Source: CAZDYP01 sp964509505 (lineage in GTDB: Bacteria; Chloroflexota; Anaerolineae; JACRMK01). From it: a stretch of 15,872 nt of DNA. The DNA lies in assembly GCA_964509505.1 (NCBI GenBank), contig CAZDYP010000138.1, positions 1-15,872 of the forward strand. The letters are read 5' to 3'. The notes beneath the pieces are model-generated. The model saw only the letters and a list, made by a program, of their open reading frames with translations. It did no database searches and had not been told where the DNA came from. A program made the position numbers and the translations under genes. Shown here one piece after another: positions 5,938-14,006 of this stretch; the first letter of the stretch is position 1, and every line of letters starts with the position of its first letter.

Positions 5938-6993
5938 TCAATGAGTTTGTTGCGCTTGGGAATTTGTCGTGACGACTTGGCGCAGGACTTCGTACTGACG
6001 CATCGTGGAGATTTCGGCTGTGAACCGTTCCTCGTAATGTTGGCGGGCGCGTTGCCCCATCGCTTGCGCCTCGGCGGGATGCGTGAGCAGGTGATTGATC
6101 GCCGCACGCATTGCCTCGACGTCATGAGGCTTCACCAAAATGCCTGTTTCCCCATCGGCGACATAGTACGCCGTGCTCGCCGTGCGCGTCGCCACTAACG
6201 CTTTGCCCGCCGACATCGCCTGGATAATGTGCCCTTCGCCAGCCGCGTGAGGCGTCGCTTGCAGCGGCACCACGACAAAGCGCGCGCCCAACATCAAGCG
6301 CGCAAACTCTGGCACCGGCATAAACTCGTTGATTTTGAGATTGGGCGGACAGGTCAAGTTGCGCACATTGAACCGACGCGCGTTGACCACGAAGCGCGCC
6401 TCTACGCTGGCAGCGGCCTCGAACAAGGTGCGATAATCACGGTACGAGCGGCCCGAAGCAAAAATATAGTCGTAAGGTTCTGGCGCAGTGAAAGGCTGCG
6501 CCTTGAGCGACGCGAAAATATCGTGCCAGCCTAACGGGCAGAAGTGAATCTGTTCACGTGGAAAGTGCAGCAGGTGATGATAATAATCCACTTCGCCCGG
6601 CGACAACACCAACGCGTGATTGACGCCACGCATGACCAGCCGACTCAAGCCGACCAAGCGGGTGGCGATGCCTTTGAACGAAAACGCCAAAATCACGAGC
6701 GGCGGCTGCTGGACGCGCAGCCAGCTGCGCAGAGCCGCCAACAGAAAGCCGTTTTTAGATTCCCACGCAATGATCAAGTCATAACGTTCCTGACGGCTCT
6801 GTTGCACTGCTCGCCAAGCCAAGCTCCAATACGCCGGATAATAGTTGAGCAGCTTGCCCCATTTTTGAAAAACATCCTGGGTGGTAACGTGCAGGAAGTC
6901 CACCTGATCGCTTTGAGCATATTCAGGCAAATGATTCCACATCCACTTGTCAGGTGGAATGACGGGTCCATCTACTAGACACAAAACACGCAT
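5938..6993 (-). CDS. Glycosyltransferase, GT4-like
   Basis: The 351-residue protein is somewhat shorter than typical GT4 enzymes. The N-terminal half (MRVLCLVDGPVIPPDKWMWN) lacks the usual glycine-rich acceptor loop, but the C-terminal half is GT-B like: YIFASGRSYRDYRTL (about 177-190) fits the nucleotide-sugar site, and GEGHIIQAMSAGKALVATR (252-270) stands where GT4 enzymes have E-x7-E, with Gln258 in place of the second glutamate. The closing ADGETGILVKPHDVEAM is standard for the family. The ATG at 6993 has GGGA a few bases upstream and is 24 nt from the ligase stop. It is the last gene before the structured 205-nt leader, so transcription may continue or be modulated there. The acceptor and donor are unknown. 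Confidence 0.85.
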   Translation of the reverse strand: MRVLCLVDGPVIPPDKWMWNHLPEYAQSDQVDFLHVTTQDVFQKWGKLLNYYPAYWSLAWRAVQQSRQERYDLIIAWESKNGFLLAALRSWLRVQQPPLVILAFSFKGIATRLVGLSRLVMRGVNHALVLSPGEVDYYHHLLHFPREQIHFCPLGWHDIFASLKAQPFTAPEPYDYIFASGRSYRDYRTLFEAAASVEARFVVNARRFNVRNLTCPPNLKINEFMPVPEFARLMLGARFVVVPLQATPHAAGEGHIIQAMSAGKALVATRTASTAYYVADGETGILVKPHDVEAMRAAINHLLTHPAEAQAMGQRARQHYEERFTAEISTMRQYEVLRQVVTTNSQAQQTH

Positions 6994-7017
6994 GGCATGA
7001 TCCCACTTAGCTATGAG

Positions 7018-8499
7018 TTACTCAATGGCGTCGCTCGGCGGGTTGGCTGCCAATGCGCCTTCTGCTTTGGTCGAGTGGTACAAACTCACCATGCCTCCGA
7101 GAAACATCCACGTGTAAGCCGCGTTATCAAAGCCGGTAATCGTCTGGTTGTAGGCAAAGGGCAAGACCCAATCGCCCAGCATCATGCCTACTAACGCAGC
7201 AAACGTGCCTGCTAACGTCGCCTGCGCGAACGCCTCGCTGAAATTTTTCTGTCCGGCTGTCGCGCCGCAGGTTTGGAAACCGATGCGCAAAAAGGTTAGC
7301 ATTAGCCAGATAAAAATGCTAAACCCGACGATACCTGTTTGGGAGAGCACGTCGAAGTAGTTGTTGTGCGTTGAACGCGCGTCGCCGGCGTTGTACGTCA
7401 TGTTGTAGATGGCATAACCTGCCGGGCCCATGCCGAACAGCGGGTGATTCCCCAAGTGTCTAAGATTGGTTTCCCACAACTCGGGCCGCTCCGCGCTGCC
7501 GCCCTCTAACTCATGGCTGATCAGCGTGTCAAAGTAGTATTGATAGGTGAAGCTCAGATACAGCAGCCCACAGCACACCAGCAGGACGAATAATCCCTTA
7601 GAGCGCCGCCACGTGAGCCATACGCAAGCAACCGCCATAGGCAACCACCCTGAAAGCCAATCGTCGTGAAGGATGAAGTAATAATACACTGCCACTGCCA
7701 ACACGACGAGCAGCAGCCCACGCTTGCGATAGGATAACTCTGCATTGAACAATGCTTGCCCATAAGCCATCGCCCCCACCCAAGCCGAAAAGAGGCCGCG
7801 GGAGCCATTCTCAATGAGGACGGTCGTCGGCAGATGGAACAACTCCGACGCCAGTTTAAGCGCGCCTAGCCCAATGATGCTCCATGTCAACCAGCGCAAC
7901 CATTTGACTGCGCGAATGCGATTGGAAACAAATAGCGCCAATAAGGGCAGCAAAATGTTTACCAACAAGGCGGCGAGCTGCACGGTGGGAAAGGATGACC
8001 AGACAAAGACCAGCGGGTCGCGCATCCAATTGCTCCACAGATAGGCTATCACGTTCACGCCGACAAAAGCGATTAGTGGTTTGTTAAGGACGGCAGGGCG
8101 TATGACGTTTGACTCGCGTCCTAGCCAGCCATTCAGCAGCCAGAAGACAATCAACAGCATGGCTAACAGCAAGCTGATGACGATGCGACTCTCACGGCCC
8201 GTAGGCAACGTAAAAAAGTTCATCAACCCAGCCGAGAGCGCAATCGCTAAAATGCCATACTCATATCGGCCTAAGCGGTAGCCAATGAACAAGCCAAACG
8301 CGCCGAGCACGGCGGCTAGAATCATAAAGGCATTGTTTTCGAGTTGAACCGTGTACCAACCAGCGACGCTCGACAAGCACAAGACTGCGCCGACAATGCC
8401 GATACGTGCAAGCGGCGCCCAGCGATTTACGAAAGTCATCCGCAAGGAAGGCGCGCGCATCACGGCGCGCGATTGAGGATGATGCCAGGCAATGTTCAT
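7018..8499 (-). CDS. O-antigen ligase / polymerase-like membrane protein
   Basis: The 493-residue multipass protein has about ten to twelve hydrophobic segments and one large outer loop (about 320-385) that contains AERPELWETN, NHPLFGMGPAGY and STHNNYFDVLSQTGIVG. This loop pattern, with its conserved His and Gly residues, marks the Wzy_C / WaaL family. Members either polymerise lipid-linked repeat units or ligate finished glycan to a carrier at the outer face of the membrane. As no lipid-A context is expected in Chloroflexota, polymerisation (Wzy role) seems more likely. The start is decided by AAGGAG, 5 nt before the ATG, whose bases overlap the TAA of the preceding GT4 gene, a sign of translational coupling. 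Confidence 0.9.
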   Translation of the reverse strand: MNIAWHHPQSRAVMRAPSLRMTFVNRWAPLARIGIVGAVLCLSSVAGWYTVQLENNAFMILAAVLGAFGLFIGYRLGRYEYGILAIALSAGLMNFFTLPTGRESRIVISLLLAMLLIVFWLLNGWLGRESNVIRPAVLNKPLIAFVGVNVIAYLWSNWMRDPLVFVWSSFPTVQLAALLVNILLPLLALFVSNRIRAVKWLRWLTWSIIGLGALKLASELFHLPTTVLIENGSRGLFSAWVGAMAYGQALFNAELSYRKRGLLLVVLAVAVYYYFILHDDWLSGWLPMAVACVWLTWRRSKGLFVLLVCCGLLYLSFTYQYYFDTLISHELEGGSAERPELWETNLRHLGNHPLFGMGPAGYAIYNMTYNAGDARSTHNNYFDVLSQTGIVGFSIFIWLMLTFLRIGFQTCGATAGQKNFSEAFAQATLAGTFAALVGMMLGDWVLPFAYNQTITGFDNAAYTWMFLGGMVSLYHSTKAEGALAANPPSDAIE

Positions 8500-8504
8500 A
8501 AGGT

Positions 8505-8510
8505 CTCCTT
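8505..8510 (-). promoter_or_regulatory. Shine-Dalgarno AAGGAG overlapping the upstream stop
   Basis: AAGGAG lies 5 nt before ATG 8499 and shares two bases with the TAA stop (8509-8511) of the GT4 gene. It fixes the ligase start. Confidence 0.8.
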
Positions 8511-9705
8511 ACACAGAGTGCGCCCTTTGCAGACTAATGTCTTCCACCCAATTACAAAAGTCTTGTCCAATACGCTGCCAGTCATAGCGCTTGACGGCTT
8601 GCTGTCCATTGTGGCTTAAGGTTGCGCGCAGCTCCGCATCATTCAAGAGACTGAGCACGGCTTCAGCGAAATCGGCTGGCGTATCCGCCAGCAGCAGATC
8701 ACGACCAGCAACTAACTCCAACCCTTCTGCCCCTTTGCTCGTCGCCACGACAGGTGTGCCGAGCGCGAGTGATTCGAGAATTTTCAAGCGTGTACCGCCG
8801 CCCACACGCAACGGCGCGATGCTCAACCAACTCTGTGCGATGAGTGGGCGAACGTCGGAGACATAGCCTGTGAATAGGAGACTGCGATTGTGGGGCAAGC
8901 GCTCGATGAGCGCGCTGTCGGCTTTGCCCGTCACGCGCAGCTGGACGTTGGGATGTTGCGCTTGCACGGAGGGCAAAATGTCGCGCGCAAAAAAATCCAC
9001 GGCGTCGAAGTTGGCGTTGTATGTCAACGCGCCTGCATAAATCAACGTGTCCGGTTGAGGCGCACCATAAGCGCCCGCATAATAACTCATATCAACGCCG
9101 TTCGGAACGACATACACGCCTCTGGTGCGCGCTATGCGCAGCGCGTGGTTGCGTTCTGGTTCGGAGACGACCGTGCAGGCGTCAAAGGTGCGCAACAGGC
9201 GTCGAACATACCGCGTCATTTTCCACCACATCAACCCACGACGTATTTTCTTCAGTGGCTGCGATTCCAACGCGAACTGTTCATAGAGCTCTGCGATTTG
9301 CAACTCCTCCAAAATTTTCGGCGCGCGTGTGACAGACAACGCATAGGGCGCCATGTCAATTTGCGAAGCAATCACAACCTCATATTCATGCTCGGATATT
9401 GTCCGCTCGACGCACGCTTGCATGGCAAGGTTATGTGTGTCAATGACCGAACGCGGCAATGGCGAGAAGAAAGCGGCTAACGCTTTCGCGCTAGTCGGGT
9501 GGAAGGGGTGATAGGACACCGTCTCGACCTGTCGACATATCGCGCGCATGGCGTCGCGCTGCGCGTCGCTCAACGTCTCACTGGTGAACGAGAGCAAATC
9601 TATGTCGTGCTGTGTGGACAAATGCTTGAGCAGATTGAAGATGCGAAGTTTAGAGCCGTTGTCGGGCGGATATGGATACCACCGCGAAAGAAAGAGTATG
9701 CGCAT
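8509..9705 (-). CDS. Glycosyltransferase family 4
   Basis: A 398-residue GT4 enzyme that is a paralogue of the protein at 2107-3312: both open with a PYPPD-(S/N)-G motif (11-17) and share the block GGGTRLKILESLALG (302-316), followed by GAEGLE and an ADTPADFAEAV-type end. Here the key glutamate (Glu311) is present. The nucleotide-binding region is LIYAGALTYNANFDAVDFF (221-239), and VVSEPERN (179-186) closes the N-terminal domain. It probably adds one sugar of the repeat unit. The start at 9705 lies 24 nt after the GT2 stop and has no close Shine-Dalgarno (GAGG is about 14 nt away). The position between a GT2 and the ligase puts it within the single long transcript. Confidence 0.9.
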   Translation of the reverse strand: MRILFLSRWYPYPPDNGSKLRIFNLLKHLSTQHDIDLLSFTSETLSDAQRDAMRAICRQVETVSYHPFHPTSAKALAAFFSPLPRSVIDTHNLAMQACVERTISEHEYEVVIASQIDMAPYALSVTRAPKILEELQIAELYEQFALESQPLKKIRRGLMWWKMTRYVRRLLRTFDACTVVSEPERNHALRIARTRGVYVVPNGVDMSYYAGAYGAPQPDTLIYAGALTYNANFDAVDFFARDILPSVQAQHPNVQLRVTGKADSALIERLPHNRSLLFTGYVSDVRPLIAQSWLSIAPLRVGGGTRLKILESLALGTPVVATSKGAEGLELVAGRDLLLADTPADFAEAVLSLLNDAELRATLSHNGQQAVKRYDWQRIGQDFCNWVEDISLQRAHSV

Positions 9706-9729
9706 AGATACGGCGTGAGCCTCATGCTT

Positions 9730-10686
9730 TTAAGTGGACATTCCCAATCGGTTAGCGTTGTCCGCTGGCATGTCCATTCGCCCAAAGCGCCCACGCCAAT
9801 AATCCCACACGGCTTGGCGCATCAATTGACGTTGTAAGCCGCGGTTGCGTTGCCACTTCGGTCTGAGTCGCCAACTGAGCCATGTGCGCGCGTAGTCCAG
9901 CACGAGCGTATTGAACCACGCGCGCCAACTGGCGCGCGTTAAATGCAGGAACAATAAGCGATTGCGCGTCATGTAATAATACACGTGGGGAGAGGCTTCG
10001 CGCGCTGCCAATGATAGGTTGTGCCAAATGTGGGCGGCAGGCACGTGCAAAATTTTGTAGCCTGCGCGACTAACGCGCACGCACCATTCCGTCTCTTCGT
10101 AATACGCGAAGAAGCGCGCATCCAACAAACCAACTTGTTGGATGACGCTTGCTTTGATGAGCAATGCGCAGCCCGTCACAAAATCCATGGCGCGCGGTTG
10201 CGCGCCGAGTTGCCCGCTGTCCTCTTCGTTGAGGTTCACCATGTGCGAGACCCCTTTGCGCCAGTTGATCGCTCCACCCGCCGACCAAATTCGCTGGGGC
10301 GCTGCCGTGTAATAGATGGTTGGTCCGACCACGCCAATTTGCGGCTCGGTCTCCGCCACGTTTATCAACACGCTTAAAAAATCGGGAGCGACTTCGGTAT
10401 CGTTGTTTAACAAGAGCGCGTAGTCGGCGCCATGCGCCAGCGCATAGCGCATGCCCACGTTGTTGCCCTCGGCATAGCCAAGGTTCGCGCCCGTTTCGAG
10501 CACCGTCACTGCTGGAAAATGCGCGCGCACTTTTTCGGGCGTGCCGTCGTGCGAAGCGTTGTCCACAACTACGATCTCGGCATTGGCATACGTCAAGTGA
10601 CGCAACGAAGCGAGACACGCCAACGTCAGTTCGATGCCATTATAGCAAAGGACAATAATTGCCACACGCGGGAGGCGGTTGCTCAT
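9730..10686 (-). CDS. Glycosyltransferase family 2
   Basis: The 318-residue GT-A enzyme has RVAIIVLCYNGIELT at the N-terminus, VDNASHDGT (41-49), NLGYAEGNN (68-76), the NND metal-site variant (94-96), FVTGCALLI (169-177) and YYEETEWCVR (195-204). It belongs to the same broad rhamnosyltransferase-like GT2 group as the protein at 3319-4224, but the sequences are clearly diverged. The start at 10686 overlaps the TGA of the upstream GT4 gene as ATGA, and the fold begins 7 residues later; a longer frame from 10740 adds 18 unconserved-looking residues. The C-terminal region (about 235-318) is basic and Trp-rich, suggesting membrane association. Confidence 0.9.
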   Translation of the reverse strand: MSNRLPRVAIIVLCYNGIELTLACLASLRHLTYANAEIVVVDNASHDGTPEKVRAHFPAVTVLETGANLGYAEGNNVGMRYALAHGADYALLLNNDTEVAPDFLSVLINVAETEPQIGVVGPTIYYTAAPQRIWSAGGAINWRKGVSHMVNLNEEDSGQLGAQPRAMDFVTGCALLIKASVIQQVGLLDARFFAYYEETEWCVRVSRAGYKILHVPAAHIWHNLSLAAREASPHVYYYMTRNRLLFLHLTRASWRAWFNTLVLDYARTWLSWRLRPKWQRNRGLQRQLMRQAVWDYWRGRFGRMDMPADNANRLGMST

Positions 10687-11810
10687 AGTTGCAACGCTCG
10701 CTGATAACTTTCCAAAATGCGCTGGGCGGTGTTGCGCCACGAGAATTGCGCGGCGCGCGCAAAGCCCCGTTCACGCCAGCGTTGCGCTTCGCCCCTATCG
10801 CTCAAGATGCGCGTGAGCTGTTGCGCCAAGGTTGCGTCGTCTTCGGCGTCAGCCAACAAGCCTGCATCGCCCACGACTTCAGGCAACGCGCCACGATCGG
10901 AGGCGATGACCGGCGCGCCGCACGTCATCGCTTCTAAAATGGGAATCCCGAACCCTTCGATCCACGATGGAAAGACAAACGCGTCTGCCATGCTGTACAA
11001 CGCAATCAGATCCTCGCGCGAAGGGCGCACCAACAAACGCGCGTGACCTTCGTTCACTGCTTCGCATACACTGGGTAATGGGTCGGGGCGGCGCGAGAAG
11101 AATACGATGTGACGATTGGCGCGTAGTTCAGCAGGCAAGCGTCGCCACGCGCGCACGAGCGCGGCAGGATTCTTCAGCGCATCGGCAAGCACGAACGATG
11201 ACGGCAATTGATGGCGCGCACGTACCGCGTTCAAAATTGTTTCGTCGGTGATGCGGCGCAAATCGGGTGTGGGCGCATGAGGCACAGGCACGATGCGCTG
11301 CGGATCGAAGCGACTGTGCTTGGCAATCTCGCGCCTCGCATGCGCCGAGACCGTGAGCAGCAGGTCGGCGCGGCGTATTGCCAGCGTGGAGCACACGTGC
11401 AGATAGGTCATCATCACGATGGTACGCGCGTTCTTGGGATGACCGCGAATGATTTCGTAGAGCGGCAGAATGTTGATGGCGTCGTGCAACGTGATGACCG
11501 TGCGCGCGCGCGCGGGCCCGAAGCCATAATTCGCGGGAAAATGCGCGACCTCGATGTGGTCCGCCGCCATTTGCCGAGACATGAACCAATCAAGCGCGAA
11601 GCTCGACAGCGCATTGCGGTAGGGCAATAGGCGTAACGTGACGTGCGCGGGCAAAGCATTCAGCTCGAACGTGCGCTTCGTGTCCGCATACAAAAAAATC
11701 TGATGCTCGGTTGCCAGCGCAATAAGCGCGGGAATGAAATGCGCGATGTAGGTATGCACGCCGCCGACCAGCCCATGCGACAGATAGCGCGCGTCAATGC
11801 CAATCCGCAT
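10683..11810 (-). CDS. Glycosyltransferase family 4, mannosyltransferase-like
   Basis: This 375-residue GT4 enzyme starts MRIGIDARYLSHGLVGGVHT, with the GG acceptor loop typical of the group that includes WbaZ-like mannosyltransferases, and has TLHDAINI (108-115) and LTVSAHARREI (152-162). The E-x7-E motif is complete: EGFGIPILE (Glu285, Glu293), followed by GAPVIASDRGALPEVVGDAGLL. One oddity is the first strand of the donor domain, where most relatives have a Gly-rich VG-x-PRKN segment and this one reads FVLADALKNP (206-215), keeping Lys-Asn but no glycine or arginine. It is probably active, with an unusual donor pocket. The gene starts 6 nt after the methyltransferase stop, with AAGGGAGA about 10 nt upstream, and ends in the ATGA overlap with the GT2. 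Confidence 0.9.
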   Translation of the reverse strand: MRIGIDARYLSHGLVGGVHTYIAHFIPALIALATEHQIFLYADTKRTFELNALPAHVTLRLLPYRNALSSFALDWFMSRQMAADHIEVAHFPANYGFGPARARTVITLHDAINILPLYEIIRGHPKNARTIVMMTYLHVCSTLAIRRADLLLTVSAHARREIAKHSRFDPQRIVPVPHAPTPDLRRITDETILNAVRARHQLPSSFVLADALKNPAALVRAWRRLPAELRANRHIVFFSRRPDPLPSVCEAVNEGHARLLVRPSREDLIALYSMADAFVFPSWIEGFGIPILEAMTCGAPVIASDRGALPEVVGDAGLLADAEDDATLAQQLTRILSDRGEAQRWRERGFARAAQFSWRNTAQRILESYQRALQL

Positions 11811-11816
11811 AGCGAC

Positions 11817-12671
11817 TTATTCTCCCTTGCGCACGATACAAGCGGCGGGCAAGACGATACGGCGACCTTGAATGTCGAAGAGGTTTGGCGTCAGATCCCA
11901 GAAGCGGCGAGCGTGATTGGGCGTGACTGCATATAAATCTGACGAGAAAGGCAGCCCACTGGCGAGTTCTTCGCCTGTCAACAAGGGTAACAAATCTTCT
12001 GCCAAGTGATCTACTTCGTAGCACTGGTGCGCGCTGCGCGCTTGCTTGGCTTCGCCGTGCGAAATGGCTTGCTGTGCCTGAATTTTGCGCGAGAGGCCNN
12101 NNNNNNNNNNNNNNNNNNNNNNNNNNNNNNNNNNNNNNNNNNNNNNNNNNNNNNNNNNNNNNNNNNNNNNNNNNNNNNNNNNNNNNNNNNNNNNNNNNGG
12201 CGCGGGCAAATGTTCCAAGACAGAGATACATGAGATGGCGTCGAACATGGCATCGGGGTAAGACAGGTTCGCCATGTCTTCAGTGTTATATGTGACCCGC
12301 GCGCCGTAAATACGTTCCAATTTCAAATCGCGCAAGCCATCCATCACGCGCTGGTTGATGTCGCTCGAATAAGCATGCACGCCACGACGCGCAAAGACGG
12401 CGGCGAGTGGCGTGATGCCATGCCCTGCATTGAGATAGTATTTGCCAATGGGTAAGTGCGGCAGGAGCGCATCTAGCGCGAATGAGTATTCGAGTTGGCG
12501 GAAGGGCCAGCGAGAAAATTCCAAATGGTCACGCACTTCGGGCAGCGTGTCAGGCACGAGTCCCGCTTGATAGAAAGCCTCCAACTGTTTCAACAGAGGT
12601 TCTAAATGTTCACGGAACAGCTGAGTTCTGTCTTGCAACTCTGCAAGATTATCCGCATAAAGGACATACAT
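11817..12671 (-). CDS. Class I SAM-dependent methyltransferase (interrupted by gap)
   Basis: About 284 residues if the gap size is true. After a helical N-terminal part (1-75) the Rossmann core starts with KYYLNAGHGITPLA (77-90), motif I with Gly83 and Gly85, followed by the acidic SSDIN (Asp104) that would hold the ribose of S-adenosylmethionine, and FDAISCISVLEHLP (143-156), a classic motif IV region. A 100-base N gap then removes the post-IV strand. The C-terminal part ends DLTPNLFDIQGRRIVLP and looks like the close of small-molecule or glycan methyltransferases. The ATG at 12671 has AAGGAG 8 nt upstream. In an exopolysaccharide cluster such enzymes methylate sugars, often as chain-terminating caps, but the target here is only inferred. 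The reading frame agrees on both sides of the gap. Confidence 0.85.
   Translation of the reverse strand: MYVLYADNLAELQDRTQLFREHLEPLLKQLEAFYQAGLVPDTLPEVRDHLEFSRWPFRQLEYSFALDALLPHLPIGKYYLNAGHGITPLAAVFARRGVHAYSSDINQRVMDGLRDLKLERIYGARVTYNTEDMANLSYPDAMFDAISCISVLEHLPAXXXXXXXXXXXXXXXXXXXXXXXXXXXXXXXXXXGLSRKIQAQQAISHGEAKQARSAHQCYEVDHLAEDLLPLLTGEELASGLPFSSDLYAVTPNHARRFWDLTPNLFDIQGRRIVLPAACIVRKGE
12099..12198. other. Assembly gap of 100 N
   Basis: Exactly one hundred undetermined bases lie inside the methyltransferase gene. The round size suggests a scaffolding gap of nominal length, so the protein length is uncertain. Confidence 0.97.
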
Positions 12672-12698
12672 AAGCGCAACTCCTTACGCGAGTCAGAC

Positions 12699-14006
12699 TC
12701 AAGTCTTGAGCACGCTTTGGTAAATCTGCATGACTTGTTGGAACTCATCCTCGGCGCTGCGTGGAGGTTTGAGGTTTGCTCGCAAGCTAGATAACAGTTC
12801 AGGCTCGTTTAATAAGCGTTGTAGTTGCCGCGCTAAATCTGTCGCATCGGGCTTACATAATAAGCCATCTATCCCATCACGCACTAGCTCTGGCATGTTG
12901 CCTAAGCCCACTGCGATGACCGGTGTGCCTGCCGCTTGGGATTCCATGATGGTTAGTGGACCGACTTCATACCATATAGACGGCACAACGGTGACGGAGA
13001 AATGGCTGAGAATTTCCGCGACGAGACCGTTCTCAAAACGGCCGTGAAAGTGGATGCGTGGGTCGTCCGCAGCCTGTTGGCGCAGCTGCTTGACGTAAGC
13101 GGGGTTAGTGGTAAGACCGCCATACACGTGCAACTCCAGTGGTCGTGTCGGTGAGTGTAATTGGCGAAACGCTTCAATCAGGATATGCACGCCTTTGTGT
13201 GGCACAATTTGCCCGATAAAGCCGACGCGAAAGCTATGATGCTTTGCCGCATGGGGCCGCTGGTCGAAGAGTGACAAGTCAAGCCCATGGCGCGAGCGGT
13301 ACAGACGCTCAGGCTTGATGTAGGGCGTAAAGCGTTGCGCGATGAAATTAGATTGCGCGATGACCGCATTGGTTTTGGCAAGCGCGGAGAACAACCGCTC
13401 ACGACGGTTGGCTACGATGGTTCGTTCGTCGGCCAGCAGCCAACGGCGCGCGATTTGTCCCGCCAGTCCCCGCGTGAATTGATCGGCGTAGCGATAACGG
13501 CGTGAGACGAGCTTCATGCACCACGCGCACCCCGCAGGGTCGGCAGGAATCAAATCACACAGCGAGCCGTCGCCGCGCAACAAGGTGTGACGCGGACATA
13601 GATACCAATAATCGTGCAGCGTCAGCACCGTTGGCACACCTGCATCGAGCGTGGCGTTCAATGGCGCGACACCCATGAGATAGCCTGCTTGAAAATGCGC
13701 GAGGTCGGGGCGATGGGTTTGCAGGTAGTCGCGAAACCATGCGCCGAGTAAGTCGTTGTCGTAATCCCACCGCCGCCGCTCGGGCGCGCGCATCAAATCG
13801 AAGGACAAACGCCAGACGGAGACGCCTTGATATTCGTCGTGTGTCGCCTGCGCGACTTGCGCGCTGCCTGCGTCAATCGCGGCGATGCAAATGACTTCAA
13901 CGGTGTGACCATGCGCTTGCAGCCAGCGCGCTAAACGCAGCGTGTAGAGCTCGGCGCCTGCGCTGTACTGCGGCGGAAAATGATGGATGGGCAAGATGAT
14001 GTTCAT
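12699..14006 (-). CDS. Glycosyltransferase family 4
   Basis: A 435-residue GT4 enzyme that opens MNIILPIHHFPPQYSAGAEL, the standard GT-B acceptor-domain start with the GGxE-like loop AGAE. It carries a four-cysteine insert (Cys137, 150, 160, 163: LCPRH, SLC, GCAWC) seen in a subset of GT4 proteins and possibly structural. The donor domain has RVGFIGQIVPHKGVHILIEAF (starting at 260) and a complete E-x7-E motif (EVGPLTIME, Glu347 and Glu355), then AAGTPVIAVGLGNMPELV. The start at 14006 makes an ATGA overlap with the flippase stop and replaces a longer frame from 14249 that would lie within the flippase. It is the first transferase of the run. Its donor sugar cannot be told from sequence. Confidence 0.92.
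   Translation of the reverse strand: MNIILPIHHFPPQYSAGAELYTLRLARWLQAHGHTVEVICIAAIDAGSAQVAQATHDEYQGVSVWRLSFDLMRAPERRRWDYDNDLLGAWFRDYLQTHRPDLAHFQAGYLMGVAPLNATLDAGVPTVLTLHDYWYLCPRHTLLRGDGSLCDLIPADPAGCAWCMKLVSRRYRYADQFTRGLAGQIARRWLLADERTIVANRRERLFSALAKTNAVIAQSNFIAQRFTPYIKPERLYRSRHGLDLSLFDQRPHAAKHHSFRVGFIGQIVPHKGVHILIEAFRQLHSPTRPLELHVYGGLTTNPAYVKQLRQQAADDPRIHFHGRFENGLVAEILSHFSVTVVPSIWYEVGPLTIMESQAAGTPVIAVGLGNMPELVRDGIDGLLCKPDATDLARQLQRLLNEPELLSSLRANLKPPRSAEDEFQQVMQIYQSVLKT

Noticed and set aside
9021..9480. Plus-strand frames antisense to the GT4 gene
   Set aside because: They are shifted or antisense shadows of a well-defined GT4 protein, without motifs.
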